From: Pelodera strongyloides
Taxonomy: Eukaryota; Nematoda; Chromadorea; Rhabditida; Rhabditidae
Direction: 5' to 3'
NCBI GenBank assembly: GCA_036852015.1
Contig: JAANDG010000044.1
Location: 1 to 64,000, forward strand
DNA length: 64,000 nt
The position numbers and the translations under genes were made by a program. A model generated the notes under the pieces. That model was not told the DNA's origin, did no database searches, and worked only from the letters and a program-made list of their open reading frames with translations. Positions within the stretch are counted from its first letter, which is position 1. Each line of letters begins with the position of its first letter. Positions 1 through 11,222 of this stretch are shown here, one piece after another.

Positions 1-330
1 GTTGCGTTTTTCAGCGCATGTCGTCGATTTGCAGATTCGACTAAAAAAGAGATTATCAGCTATTAGCATTTAACTTGGCCTATTAGTAGAGTTTATAGCT
101 GTAATGTTTGCCACTTTACAGTAATTGAAGTCTCCAGTAACTTCACACGTACCTACCTTACGTCCTTTCGACGTGTGATTCTTCCACAAGCCCTCCCATC
201 TCACCCTTGTTGCTGTGCATGTCGTGGATTTACAGATTCGACTAAAAATACAATATTCTCAACGATAACGTTTAGCATTTAACTTTGCTACTTTGCTTAT
301 TAGAGTTCAGTTCTGTAGTGAATGTCTGTT
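1..330. repeat. Two degenerate ~199-bp tandem copies
   Basis: The phrase CATGTCG(T/G)(C/G)GATTT.CAGATTCGAC starts near 18 and again near 217, about 199 bp apart. The sequence after it (CATTTAACTT, then AATTGA-GTCTCCAGTA) is also shared. The copies are diverged and no open frame is conserved between them. Length is close to that of the array that follows, so they may be older members of the same satellite. Confidence 0.6.
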
Positions 331-389
331 TCCAGTAATTGACGCCTCCAGTATAGTATGGCAAGTCAAGCAGCCTACTTATACATAAG

Positions 390-1850
390 TGGAAGTGAAA
401 CTACCTCTCTCGATCCGTGTGTGTGAAGGCCAGGCGGCCAACGTCCGAACCACGTTTATCCGTATGTCCCCCACAGGAGCCAGGAGCCTCATTCGTAACA
501 CGCTTCTAAATCAAACAGTAGGGTGCTGTTTTGTAATGTCAGTTTCAGTACGTGAAGTCGCCAGTATAACAAGGCAAAGATGCCTAGCTGCGATGCATAA
601 GTGTAACTACCTGTCTCAATCCGAGTGTGTGAAGTGTGAACGCCCGGCGGCCGACGTCCGAACCATTTTTTCCTTATCTCCTCACATAATCTTCGTCCGT
701 AACACACTTCTAAATCAGAAATTAGAATGCCCGAATGCCGGTTTGTAATGTCAGATTGCAGCAATTGTAGTCCCCGGGATAACGTGTCAAAGAAGCCTAC
801 TATGCTTAAGTGCAACTACCTATCTCGATCCGTATGTGTGAACGCCCGGCGGCCGATGTCCGAACCATTTTTCTCCTTATATTTTCGCAGGAGCCTCTTC
901 CGTAACACACTTCTAAATCAGACAGTAGAATTCCGGTTTGTAATGCCAGTTTACAGTGCTTGAAGTCGCCAGTACAACAAGACAAAGAAGCCTAGATGCC
1001 TAGCTATGCATAATTGTAACTACCTGTTTCAACCCGAGTGTGTGGACGCCCGGCGGCCGACGTCCGAACCATTTTTTCCTTATCTCCTCACATAATCTTC
1101 ATCCGTAACACACTTCTAAATCAGAAATTAGAATGCCCGAATGCCGGTTTGTAATGTCAGATTGCAGCAATTGTAGTCCCCGGGATAACGTGTCAAAGAA
1201 GCCTACTATGCTTAAGTGCAACTACCTATCTCGGTCCGTATGTGTGAACGCCCGGTGGCCGATGTCCGAACCATTTTTCTCCTTATATTCTCGCAGGAGC
1301 CTCTTCCGTAACACACTTCTAAATCAGACAGTAGAATTCCGGTTTGTAATGTCAGTTTACAGTGCTTGAAGTCGCCAGTACAACAAGACAAAGAAGCCTA
1401 GCTGCCTAGCTATGCATAATTGTAACTTGTAACTACCTGCTTCAATCCGAGTGTGTGGACGCCCGGCGGCCGACGTCCGAACCATTTTCTCCTTGTCTTC
1501 TCGCAGGAGCCTCTTCCGTAACACACTTCTAAATCAGACAATAGGATTCCGGTTTTGTAATGTCATTGTACAGTAATTGAAGTCTCCATTATAATAAGTG
1601 CATGTCAAAGAACCCTAGCTATACGTAAGTTTAACTACCTGACTCAACCCGAGGGTGTGGACGCCCGGCGGCCGACGTCCGAATGTCCGAACCATTTTCT
1701 CCTTATCTCCTCACAGGAGCCTCATGCGTTCAGCGTTCTAAATCGGACAGTAGGATGCCGGTTTTGTGCCTATCTCGACAGTGGAGTCCAGTTCAGTTTG
1801 TGCAGTTTGTGCTTGCTTCCCATTTTTAATCCAAGAACGTTCTAACATGC
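390..1850. repeat. ~204-bp tandem satellite, seven copies
   Basis: The marker AACTACCT(A/G)(T/C)(C/T)TCRAYCCG occurs at about 399, 604, 813, 1017, 1218, 1432 and 1632, a spacing of 200-214 bp. Each unit carries CGGCGGCCGACGTCCGAACC and CGTAACACACTTCTAAATC. Units at 727-963 and 1133-1369 are almost identical at a distance of 406 bp, so there is a dimeric higher-order period. Short open frames of 60-120 codons across it are repeat reading, with no homology or splice structure that I can see. Confidence 0.85.
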
Positions 1851-2129
1851 TCAATGCTCACCTCTCACCTTGGTATTGGTAGTCCGTCAGGTCTGAGTTG
1901 TCCCACAATCAATTCTCTCCCGGTCTCTCACCGTATTGCCGGTCTCTCACCGTAAGTGTTCGTAGGATCCACACCTCACCGCCCGTCGGTAATGACCAGC
2001 CGTCGTATGCAACCTACAAATCCCCAATTTGTCCTGAGTCCTAAGATTTTGTTTTGTTTTATTTTTGAGCAGTTCGCAGTTCTGTGGTAACGTTCGATTC
2101 CAATGTCCAAACTCATTCTCATTGTTTGA

Positions 2130-3860
2130 TTTTTTGAATTTGAATGAACTTCAATCTCACCTTATTTGTCCGATTGACCCGCTCCGTAACCTGGATCACT
2201 CCCTTAGTTGCTCATTGGTTTCGTCCAGCGTCGTAGCGTAGCATCTTACAACTAAATAGCCTAGCAAGTAATGATTGTAAGAGGTCGTTCATGAGCTCAA
2301 TTTTCTATTTAATCGTTTACCTTAATCTTACCGTGCGTGTATCCGCTTTGTTCTTTCCGATTTTACACATCGTTGGATCCACTTGGCTTGAATTGTCTAA
2401 CACACGATCTCGTTTGTTTGCAGCCTAAATCCTTTAGCTTAGTAGATTGCGTGTACATCATATTCGTAATGAGAACAAGAGTGTAGCTTTTGGCTGTTTC
2501 ATCCAAATTTCTACTAAAACATTCAGGATCACCTTGGCGATATCCGTCTGCCATTAGTCATTTGCGCATTGTATTGTCTCCGTTTCCGTTTCCGCCGTTC
2601 CTTACTCCATCTCGATCTTCGGGTGCAGTGATGCAGCATCCTAAATAAGGTTACCGGTTACTGAAATTGTTGAGTAGTTCTTGCTCGAATTTACCGGATC
2701 ACAGGTTTACCAGTAGTGCTCGGTATCGGTCTACCGGCGTTTTTGTTCGAGTCGAGTAGCTTTGTTTACCAATTTACCTTATAGTGCGATCCTTCCTCGA
2801 TTACTCCCGCCACATCGCACCGTGTTCACGGGGTGCTTCTCGCCTCGGCCTCCTTCACGCAGTTTCGCAAACCAAAGTCCAAAGTTGTGCAATCTGCAAG
2901 TTACCAATTATGTATTTGTAGTTTGCACCAAACGTTGGTTTTGATTTATATATCAAGTATTATTTTGCGCTGACTTTCAGGCTTTCGAAATTCTCCGACT
3001 CCTTGTTCTTTAATGAATTTCAGTCTCACTTTGTTTGTCCGATCCAATCCGCACCGTAACTTGGATCACTCCCTTATTTGCTCATTGGTTTTGTCCGGTA
3101 TTGTAACATCTTGCACAACTAAATAGCCTAACAAATAGTGTTTGCAACAGGCTTAGTAGATTTCGTGTACAGCGTAATCGTAATGAGAACAGGAGTGTAG
3201 CTTATGGCTGTTTAATCCAAATTTCTACTAAAACATTCAGGCTCACCTTAGTGATATCGTGATATCCGTCGGCCAGCTGCGCACTGTATTGTCTCCTTTC
3301 CTTTCCGTTTCCGTCCTTTCTTACTCCTTCTCACTCTTCGGGTATGTTGCAGTGATACAGCATCCTAAATAAGCTAACTGTAGTTGTTGAATAGTTCTTG
3401 CTCGAATTTACCGGATCACAGATTTACCAGTAGTGCTCGGTCCAGGTCTACCGGCGTTTTTATTCGAGTCGTAGCTTTGTTTACCAATTTACCTTATAGT
3501 GCAATCCTTCCTCGATTTCTCGCGCCACATCGCGCCGTATTCACGGGGTGCTTCTTGCCTCCTTCAGGCAGTTTCGTCGTGCAATCTGCAAATTACCAAT
3601 TATGTATATGTATTTGTAGTTTGTAGTTTCGTAGTTGAAACGTTGGTTTTGACCTGTACATCAAGTATTATTTTGTGCTGTCTTTCAGGCTTTCGAAATT
3701 CTCCGACTCCTTGTTCATTAATGAATTTCAGTCTCACTATGAATTTCAGTCTCACTTTGAATTTCAGTCTCACTATGAATTTCAGTCTCACTTTGTTTGT
3801 CCGATCCGATCCGCACCGTAACCTGGATCACTCCCTTATATCTTCTTTGCCGTACACTCT
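2130..3860. repeat. Large direct duplication (~715 bp period)
   Basis: The block around 2690-2880 (TTACCGGATCACAG, TACCAGTAGTGCTCGGT, GTTTACCAATTTACCTTATAG) recurs at about 3408-3580. The block with CCGTAACCTGGATCACTCCC occurs near 2186, 3056 and 3818. Copies are 85-95 percent alike by eye. No gene was recognised. Antisense splice-donor-like CTCACCTTA motifs recur in each copy, so duplicated minus-strand noncoding exons are possible but unsupported. Confidence 0.7.
3722..3796. repeat. 19-bp minisatellite, four copies
   Basis: TGAATTTCAGTCTCACT(A/T) is repeated four times in a row, with A and T alternating at the last position. It lies at the edge of one copy of the larger duplicated block. 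The corresponding place in the other copies (near 3015) has only one unit, so this is a local expansion. Confidence 0.9.
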
Positions 3861-5470
3861 GCGCTAGTGAATTGCTTCTAAAAATCTGAATTGTGACCGG
3901 TTGAGGAATTAGTTGTTGCAATTAAGCATTCCATTTACTTTTGACACTATTTTTTTTTACTCAGATACTCAGCTTCAACCTTACCGTGCAACGCGAAACC
4001 TTGGGCTTATTGTCCATTTCTATCCCTCTTCGTATTCATTGGGACCCTCCTTTCTCTGTTGATATGTAGGCAACCTGCAAGATACTGTCTAACTAAGGAA
4101 ACTACGTTTCAGTTTGAACCTCGCCTCGGCGTGCTTATGAGTTATTATCCTAGTGTTTTGCAACAATGCAACTTACCACCATATATTGACAACCTTCCTC
4201 TGACACGCCGGACCGTGTTCATTGGCTTGGCAATCGTCTGACTCGTCCTCAATAGCATACTCATGACACTGACGCCTGGGCCATATGTGCATATGATTTT
4301 GCTTCTCCTCCGTGCGCGCATCTAAAGAAGAATATTGAAATACCAGTCGGCTCACGCCGCCTGAGGCGACTTACATCCTTACATGGAAATATGATTGGTT
4401 TTTAGCATGGGCATACTTATATACAAAGTTTCAAACGTATCATAAGAAATTCACATAATAGGCAACATATGCATACTTCGATATTGAGCTACGAAACTCT
4501 TTTTATACCCGAACACGAAATTTGCATTTCGTAACGCACATCGGTATGCAAATTACGCTACAGTTACTCTTTTATATATTGAAATATAATTCGTGATATC
4601 GATTCAGTAATTCTGTTTATTTTTAGATTGACTATGTGTTTAGACTTACCTTTGTATTCGTATTCTGTATCTTCATACTTCCTCCCGCACTACATCATGG
4701 GATAACATTATGACTCCCTATCTTTGAGCGCCTCTGTCTTCGTCCTACCTAAAAGTGCCCGAGTATAGTTATTCTCGTGATTGCTTTGTGTTGTTCTAGT
4801 GCCTAGTCGTAGTTCTATGCCTTTTCCAGGGATTCAATACGATCATGCTCATTTCACTTTATGATACTATATTTGTAGGGATTTTAAATTCTGTAATTTT
4901 AGGATCAGAAGTGGTTACCTATAGGCCTTCTCGGCTTATTCCGTATTCCGACTTCCGGTCGTCACTCTCCATATAAAACGTCCGATCGCGAATGTCCATT
5001 CCATTCCGCTGTGTGGCTGCCACTCGATGTGCTGTTCTAAACGAAAACCAAGACTAAGGTAAGGCTCATCTCATATATGGTTTTCTACTTGTTTGTAGTT
5101 TGTACGAATAGGGTGAACATTTCTGTCGGCACATAAGTCATAAGTGTAGTCTACATCGTATTGTATCAGTTATTTAGCATTGTTAATAGCGTATGCAGGC
5201 TTTAGACATATTAAAAAAAAATCATAATCGAGTATCGACTCACCTATACTCCTCAGTTGTCACACTTCAGAACTTATACTACCGATCCGCTCCGAATTCT
5301 GGGTCCCATAGTCCCATTCTAAAATGTCTCACAATCAGTTCACTTTCGATTGGGTGTACTTCTCCATCTTGCTAATTTAGTTCCAGTGTACTGTTTTCTT
5401 AGAATGCAGTCACTTACCCTAGAACCTCACTATCCTGGCTATTCTGTCCCTTCACCATGGATCACTCTCG
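3860..5470. other. No recognisable gene; one dispersed element end
   Basis: AT-rich sequence without a long or conserved open frame. Positions 4340-4380 carry, on the minus strand, GTCGCCTCAGGCGGCGTGAG, which matches elements near 50515 and 59332. A TATA-like stretch and a donor site at 4971-5058 are listed separately. Confidence 0.5.
4971..5058 (+). promoter_or_regulatory. TATA-like promoter with noncoding first exon candidate
   Basis: ATATAAAACG at 4971 lies about 30 bp before GC-richer sequence. A good splice donor, CTAAG|GTAAGG, follows at 5058/5059. No ATG-initiated frame spans this exon, so if transcribed it would be untranslated leader or noncoding RNA. Inference from two short motifs only. 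Confidence 0.3.
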
Positions 5471-5474
5471 TGTG

Positions 5475-5860
5475 CTCAGTAAAGACCTTAAAATAATCTT
5501 CTTTATCGGTATCGATTAGTTGTTACTATCTATTGATTGAATGTACCTCCCCCTTATATTCCCTTCCAATGAATTCTAATTAGAGTAGAATCATAAACGT
5601 CACATACCTTAACTGTAGTTTCCTCGGTCTGTTGTATCCTTGAACGTCCTTGTTTATCGATAAAGATCTTAAAATAATCTTCTTTATCGATATGGTATCG
5701 GTATCGATCAGTTGTTTATTATCTATTGATTGAATGTACCTCCCCCTATAGTCCCTTCCAATGAATTCTTATTAGAATCATGAACGTCACATACCTTAAC
5801 TGTAGTTTCCTCGGTTCTACTGTTGTATCCTTGAACGTCCTTGCTTATCGATTCCACCAT
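5475..5860. repeat. ~180-bp tandem duplication
   Basis: CTTAAAATAATCTTCTTTAT starts near 5489 and again near 5668. The following AATGTACCTCCCCCT, CCCTTCCAATGAATTCT and CACATACCTTAACTGTAG match too. There are two copies with small indels. A weaker relative may continue to about 6010 (CTTCCCCATTGGTTGC). Confidence 0.8.
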
Positions 5861-6910
5861 ATTCTTTCAATTTTCAATCACCATATCACCAATCACCTTC
5901 TGCGCTAGCCGCTAGCACAATCAGCAGTACCTTAAATAATATGGCTTATCAGTAATCAGTAGAGTTTGTTAATTATCTATTGAATGCGCATATCATACTT
6001 CCCCATTGGTTGCTATCTAATCCGATTCCATTGGCTTCTTACTTTAATAGAAACTTGAATCACTCCTAACCTACTGTAGCGTCGCACGTCATTCTTCGAC
6101 TCTCTTATCTCTTATCTTCCGATCCCACAGTATTCATTTGTATCCTTCGCAGCAAATTCTGTGTCCAAGTAGCAGTACCAAACCTTAAGTAGTATCGTTT
6201 ATTTATCTTGTACTTTTATGTATTCTCACTTTGATTGGGCGCCTCAACTAATCTTGGCTGCTCATAGTGCCGGCCGCCGGCGCCGCCTGCACAGCTATTG
6301 TATAATTGTTCAAATTTGTGTCTTGTGCGTGTGTGTCTAATTGGAATTGAAGTTCATTGTTCATTCCTTACCTTCATAAGTGGCTCGTGTTCGTGCATTG
6401 ATCCTTATTCTATCCGTCACCTTATTCACTGGATCAGCTTATCGTATCTCCCGTGTGCACAGTAATATCACACAATCACACTACCTTAAATATTTTTAAT
6501 AATAATAATTTATTACACCACAAAGGTGCGCACAAACATACATAGTTAAGACAATAAATACACTTAAGACAGAAAAACGGTAATAAGGGACAGGGGATTT
6601 TGCTATTATCATGTCGATTAGGCTTACTTCTTACTTCCACGTCCGCAGCCATTTTTAATGTTTACAATTGAATTTCATTTCTGAACGATTGACAACGAAG
6701 AAATTGTTTAAGAGGTACCTGATCGCAGTGTCTTGATGTCTGCCAGTAAGTAGTAAGTCTGAGCTGTCAGTCTCGAGGTCTCGGTCTTTCTTCCAAATTC
6801 ACACGCTGTCTAGTCATATCACGGTACTCTGGCCATAAGCACCGGATAGCGAAAATAGACAATCCGCGTCATCTGAATAAGGTGCATTATTATTGTTTTT
6901 TTATACGCTG
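5861..6910. other. Intergenic, no gene seen; dispersed AAT-rich tail
   Basis: No coding region recognised. At 6493-6530 there is TAATAATAATAATTTATTAC, a motif shared with about 37750 and 63848, where different flanking sequence follows. Such short A/T repeat ends are typical of non-LTR retroelement 3' tails, but no reverse transcriptase is present here. Confidence 0.45.
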
Positions 6911-7134
6911 GTGAAACTCCGCGCACAAAATAAGGTTCCGCAGCTGGTGCGTGGCGCACCCCCACTGGAGTGGGCGGTGAGTGCGCCACATGTGCGCCAG
7001 TGGTGTTCTACCTCACTTGGCGCACCTGCGGCGCATCATTTAGGGTAGGCGCGGCAGGTGCGCCTCAGGTGCACCAGTGGTGCGCCCCGCTGGCACACAC
7101 TGTTTTTGTGCGCGAGAATGGCGCAGAGTTTCAC
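6911..7134. mobile_element. GC-rich inverted-repeat element (MITE-like)
   Basis: The left end GTGAAACTCCGCGCACAAAA matches the reverse complement of the right end (GTGCGCGAGAATGGCGCAGAGTTTCAC) apart from a short gap. The interior repeats GTGCGCCA.TGGTG and its complement several times, giving a locally GC-rich hairpin in AT-rich surroundings. Open frames across it on both strands are artefacts of the repeats. No target-site duplication is obvious. Confidence 0.6.
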
Positions 7135-8617
7135 GTTGTAATGTCTTACTTTTGACAACATTAAAGTAGGTTGACAAAACCAAAAAACTTGACCTACCTG
7201 TATTTCAGAGCCTCCAAACTTTTTTCGTGTAGTTGGACGAAACATGACGTGCAGGTACACAGTACAAAAAAAGAACATGAATGAAGAAAAAAAGGAAATC
7301 AAACTACAAAGTAATCTCTAATTCCTATGAAATAGTAAAGCACAAAATAATCCTCATATTAGTGCGACGTACGCTTACAGATAAAAATTAATATTTTGGT
7401 GATGCGAGATGCGACGCTGGGAACACATTTGTCATTTCAGTTTCTGCTTCGTTACACATTCTTGAATTTAAGCTGGAATCGTTGCATCTCGTACCTAACC
7501 AGATTGTTGCTATTCAACATAAGAGAAAGCGTGGAAATGAATTGCTAATTGCTATAGAATAAAACACGAACTGTGCTACAAAGCGGAGAATATCTTACAA
7601 AAAGAAAAGATGAGACGATGAAAAGTCAGTAAAGTAAACACTGAATCGTAACTGAACAGAAACGTTAAAATAAAAAAATACTAAAACAGTAGTGGTAAAC
7701 ATTTTTTTTTTGGTTTATTTTCTTTTTCTTTTTTTTTGGCGCGGGTTGTCTTTTTTTCCGCATTTTCTTTTTTTTTGGCGCAGACTTTTTTTTTTTTTTT
7801 TTTTTTTTACATTTTTTATTATTATTTTTTAATTGAATATGTAAATACTATAAAGCATATGTGTCGCTCTTCGCTCTATTCTTTCTTGTGTGAGCGGTAT
7901 ATGATAATATTGTTGATGCTCAGAATGAGCGTCTTCTCTTGTGCTCCGGCACTTCAGCCGTCGTCGGATCGTCATCTCCATCAGAGTGACGACGACCTTA
8001 AAGGGAACATGACCGCGGTTTACGCACAGTGAATACAATAGGGTGCTTCTCTTGTTACTGCGTCACTTATCACTTCAATCACACTTCCCCTTTGTGTCTC
8101 CATCCTTCAATTCATTTATACTTGTCATACCCCATTTCCGAGATTATCTATACAATAACTTTGTTTTGGGTTTATAACCTTTTTGGCGTAAGTCTAAACT
8201 CTAAACCTACGTCTGTTGGGTCCGGTGGTTGGTGGCCTCTCCGTGGTCCATGATGGGGTTGGTGACGTTGCTGCTCCATTCAACCACTCAGTGAAGGAGT
8301 TGTTGATCGGGGACACCTCTGCAATTATTATTTATTAGGCTAACTGTTAAGATATGAGAACCAAATGCACAGGTTGTGATACTTTTTTCCTTTAAATGAC
8401 TAATTATATCTCGCCCCTACTTACTGTAAGTCTTTGGTATGATAATGATGCCACTATTTTGGATAGTTCTGGTGCACTAGCGAGCCAGAGCCTTATTGTC
8501 TTATTGATTGATTGATTCGGAGGTTTATTGCAAGTACAATGTACAATTATGGTTTATGGTGTTAGAGTAGAAATTACTATATATTTCTGACTTTCTACAG
8601 TAATTGGATGATTTCAG
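7135..8617. other. No gene recognised; homopolymer T runs
   Basis: A T-rich stretch at 7703-7826 includes a run of about 24 T and two shorter runs separated by TTGGCGC. It could be the reverse of a poly(A) tail. Open frames of 70-98 codons at 7736-8253 have low-complexity Phe/Tyr-rich or unconvincing composition and no clear start context. Confidence 0.4.
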
Positions 8618-8746
8618 GTTTCACTCACCGCGTAACTCGTAGAAGTTTCGGTATGTGGTGAGGCTTCCAGCGGACGTATTGAAGGAGCTGTTGACCGCAC
8701 TGCTCGACGAAGATCCACCTATAAATGCACTGGCTGTATTGTGAGG
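8618..8746 (+). pseudogene. Exon-like fragment with F-box-like LPADVLKELL
   Basis: Bounded by GATTTCAG and by GTGAG|GTAAGT. The frame from about 8658 reads VVRLPADVLKELLTALL, then DEDPPINALAVL and a stop just before the donor. LPxDVLxELL resembles the first helix of an F-box, but the segment is too short to classify. Similar LPDDKLL phrases occur at 10640 and 30280, so this may be debris of a repeated gene family. The stop before the donor argues against a working internal exon. Confidence 0.3.
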
Positions 8747-9179
8747 TAAGTTATCATTTTGTTTGAATTATGCACACGTTTCTATTCCACTTTTTACTTT
8801 TCGTTTTTATGGTCTATGAAGCGCGAAGTGCGTAAAAATGAAGCTACCATTTACAGTAACATCGGTTGGTACCGTAACCGTACTACGTCAAAATATATAT
8901 TAACCAGGGAGCCCTTTTTGCTATGCCTTTTCGATGCCGCTGCTGGCGTCCACTTTTGGGAGTCAGCTCGGCCTTTGTATCCGGCTATGTTTTTTATGTG
9001 TTATGGTTTTCATACAGCGCTGGTGAGTAATATTCAAACCTGTGGGCATCGGTGGCCTTGCTTGAGCTTGGTTTCCGTTTCCTCGTTGGCTCTGTCTTCT
9101 CTGAGGTTGGGCATTAACAGCTCGAGGTCGCGCGACGGGTGGAGTATCTGAATCTGAATAGGAAATCTTATAGATTTTA

Positions 9180-10500
9180 GCGTTTTTCAGGTGTTCTATC
9201 ATGGGCGTCCTCTGGTGTATCTTATGCACTCGTTTCAATTTAATCCCTGGACTGGACACATAATCCACAATAAGGGAGTAAGGTAAGGTTCTCAACGCTG
9301 TACCTGGCGAGAACACCCGTGGTTCGAGAGAGAAGCCAGAGATGTCGGAGGCCGGGTCACTCGATGAACGGCGTTCACCTTAATCGTTACTTAACAAATC
9401 AATTCGGTACATTTTAAGCTCCGTATGCCTAATACATGAAAGTGTGGCACTTACAAATCACTTCATTGATAATATTAGCCAATCAATTTGAGGAGTAATG
9501 AAGACCGATTGTTATATCAAGAAGTGGGGTAGAATTGAAGAACACTACCCCCTGAATTGAAGATCAGTACCGTTTTGAAAAATATTATCCCATGCAAAAT
9601 AGTACCCCCATTTTTCCAAACACTACCCCCATGTCTTTACAAAATACTACCCCTTTCTGTGTTAGTCAATTGGTGGGTGGGGTAATATTTTGTAAGAAGG
9701 GGTAGTATTTTCACATGTAGGTTAGCGACGGTAGCGTAATTTAAGATTGCCTAGGGTTTGAAGATCACTACCCCACCATTGAAGAACACTACCCCATCAT
9801 TGAAGAAAACTACCCCTTTCTTACAATTTATTGGGCTGATAAAATGTCAAAAGTCAAAGTCAAAAGGGGTAGTGTTCTTCAATGGAGGGGTAGTACTTTA
9901 TATGTTACAAAATGCTACCTCCATACATTTGGGGTTGTATATTTCAAATTTGGATATTCTTCAGTGGGGTACTATTCTTCAATTTTGCCCAAAAGTGGTA
10001 GTGTAGTTTATAAAAAAAAAATTAGTTAATCAAACCAGCTGATGTTGTTGTCGGAGAAGGGGTGCTGCTCGATTCATGCCTTCTTCGAGTACTTCGGTTG
10101 GCAATGGATTGTACGGGCGGGCTCACGGAAGAGGCATCTGAATAGGAATATCACCCATAATTACTTTTGATAGGAATTTGAATCTTTTCAGATATTCTCC
10201 CATAGACCGTTACCATCCTTCAACACCTGATTGAATTCTCGACCCAATAAAATCACTGTTTTGTGACTGGGAGGAGCTTCCAGAGACAATAAGGTAAGCT
10301 TATTGTTCCTTGGTTTGTTTGGTCACCTCTTCGTCTTATACATAGTAATGTTGTACCTGGGGAGAAAACTCGTGGCTGGTCCGAATAGCCTGATATATCA
10401 GATCCTTGGTCACTCGATGAACGTCGTCCACCTTAATAATTATTACTTATTTACATTTTAATCTCAAGGCTTAGTATGTGAAAAGTGTAGCACAAACAAA
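9180..10500. repeat. ~1-kb degenerate tandem duplication
   Basis: In the first copy (about 9100-9480) the order is ATCTGAATAGGAA, a TTTTCAG acceptor, AATAAGG..AAG|GTAAG, GTACCTGGCGAGAAAAC-like, then GGTCACTCGATGAACGGCGT. The same order recurs at about 10135-10500. Both copies keep an acceptor-to-donor segment, but all three frames are stopped in each, so these look like noncoding or decayed exons. Confidence 0.6.
9530..10010. repeat. ACTACCCC-rich inverted/direct repeat cluster
   Basis: TTGAAGAACACTACCCC and close variants occur about six times between 9535 and 9830. Their complement, GGGGTAGT(G/A)TTCTTCAAT, occurs at 9680-9990. The cluster can fold on itself and sits inside the 1-kb duplicated block. 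Its origin is unknown; a palindromic transposon remnant is the simplest reading. Confidence 0.6.
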
Positions 10501-10552
10501 TCAATCCATTGCTAAATTGCTATTATAAATAAATCTTTTTTATAAATCTTTT

Positions 10553-10690
10553 ACGCTTCAAGAGGTGCACCTTTATTCAAGCGTGAAAATACAGATTCAA
10601 AGTTTGCTTATGAGATGCTCCGCAGAGGTTCTGAGCAGTAGGCTTCCAGATGACAAATTGCTGTCAGCTGTCAGTTTTGTAGAAAGAGTA
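10553..10690 (+). repeat. Dispersed coding-like segment, copy 1
   Basis: CGCTTCAAGAGGTGCACCTTTATTCAAG followed by CCGCAGAGGTTCTGAGCAGTAGGC and CCAGATGACAAATTGCT. A second copy is at 30178-30310, a stub at about 36948, and a third starts at the right edge (63957). In the shared frame it reads SAEVLSSRLPDDKLL, and here continues open to a stop at about 10710. Unrecognised. Confidence 0.5.
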
Positions 10691-10837
10691 ATAAAGACAG
10701 ATTATTATAAATAAGTGTTAGTTTTAGTTTTGTGTCATTCAAACCGGAGGATGCCGTGGCCGGATCGGGAGAACTGGATCTCTGTCTGTTTCGAATAGAT
10801 GCAGGCCGATTGGAGTGGACTTGGGCTGACACACTGC

Positions 10838-10922
10838 TGACACATCGGGCTGTAGAGAGGACTGACACGCTGCTGACACTTCGGGCTGTAGAGAGGACTG
10901 ACACGCTCGCACATCTGGCTGT
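10838..10922. repeat. 36-bp minisatellite, about 2.5 copies
   Basis: GGGCTGTAGAGAGGACTGAC starts at 10847 and 10883, with a partial copy before and after. The 36-bp period keeps frame, which explains the open stretch of 76 codons on the plus strand (10732-10962). That stretch ends in a donor-like site near 10959. I see no independent evidence that it is translated. Confidence 0.7.
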
Positions 10923-11222
10923 CACAACCGACGTCTCTGAAATATTGGAATGGATTAGGTAATATTTTTTGTTTGTTTCTCAAATTAGATTCTCAATTCC
11001 CACTGACAACGTTTATGTTTGTTATTGTTATGTGCATGGTGTATCCGATCGTCCCGTTGGGGAATTCAGCGCTAAGCATTACCATTACCTACTAAACAAG
11101 CTCACAAACCAGCTTATTCTGAAAATATTGTGTTACTTTAATGACGGTAGCGATAGAGTTCAAACGTGAGGACTCCTAATTTCGGACACGCTGTCAATTT
11201 CACTTGTAGTATGTAGTGTGTT

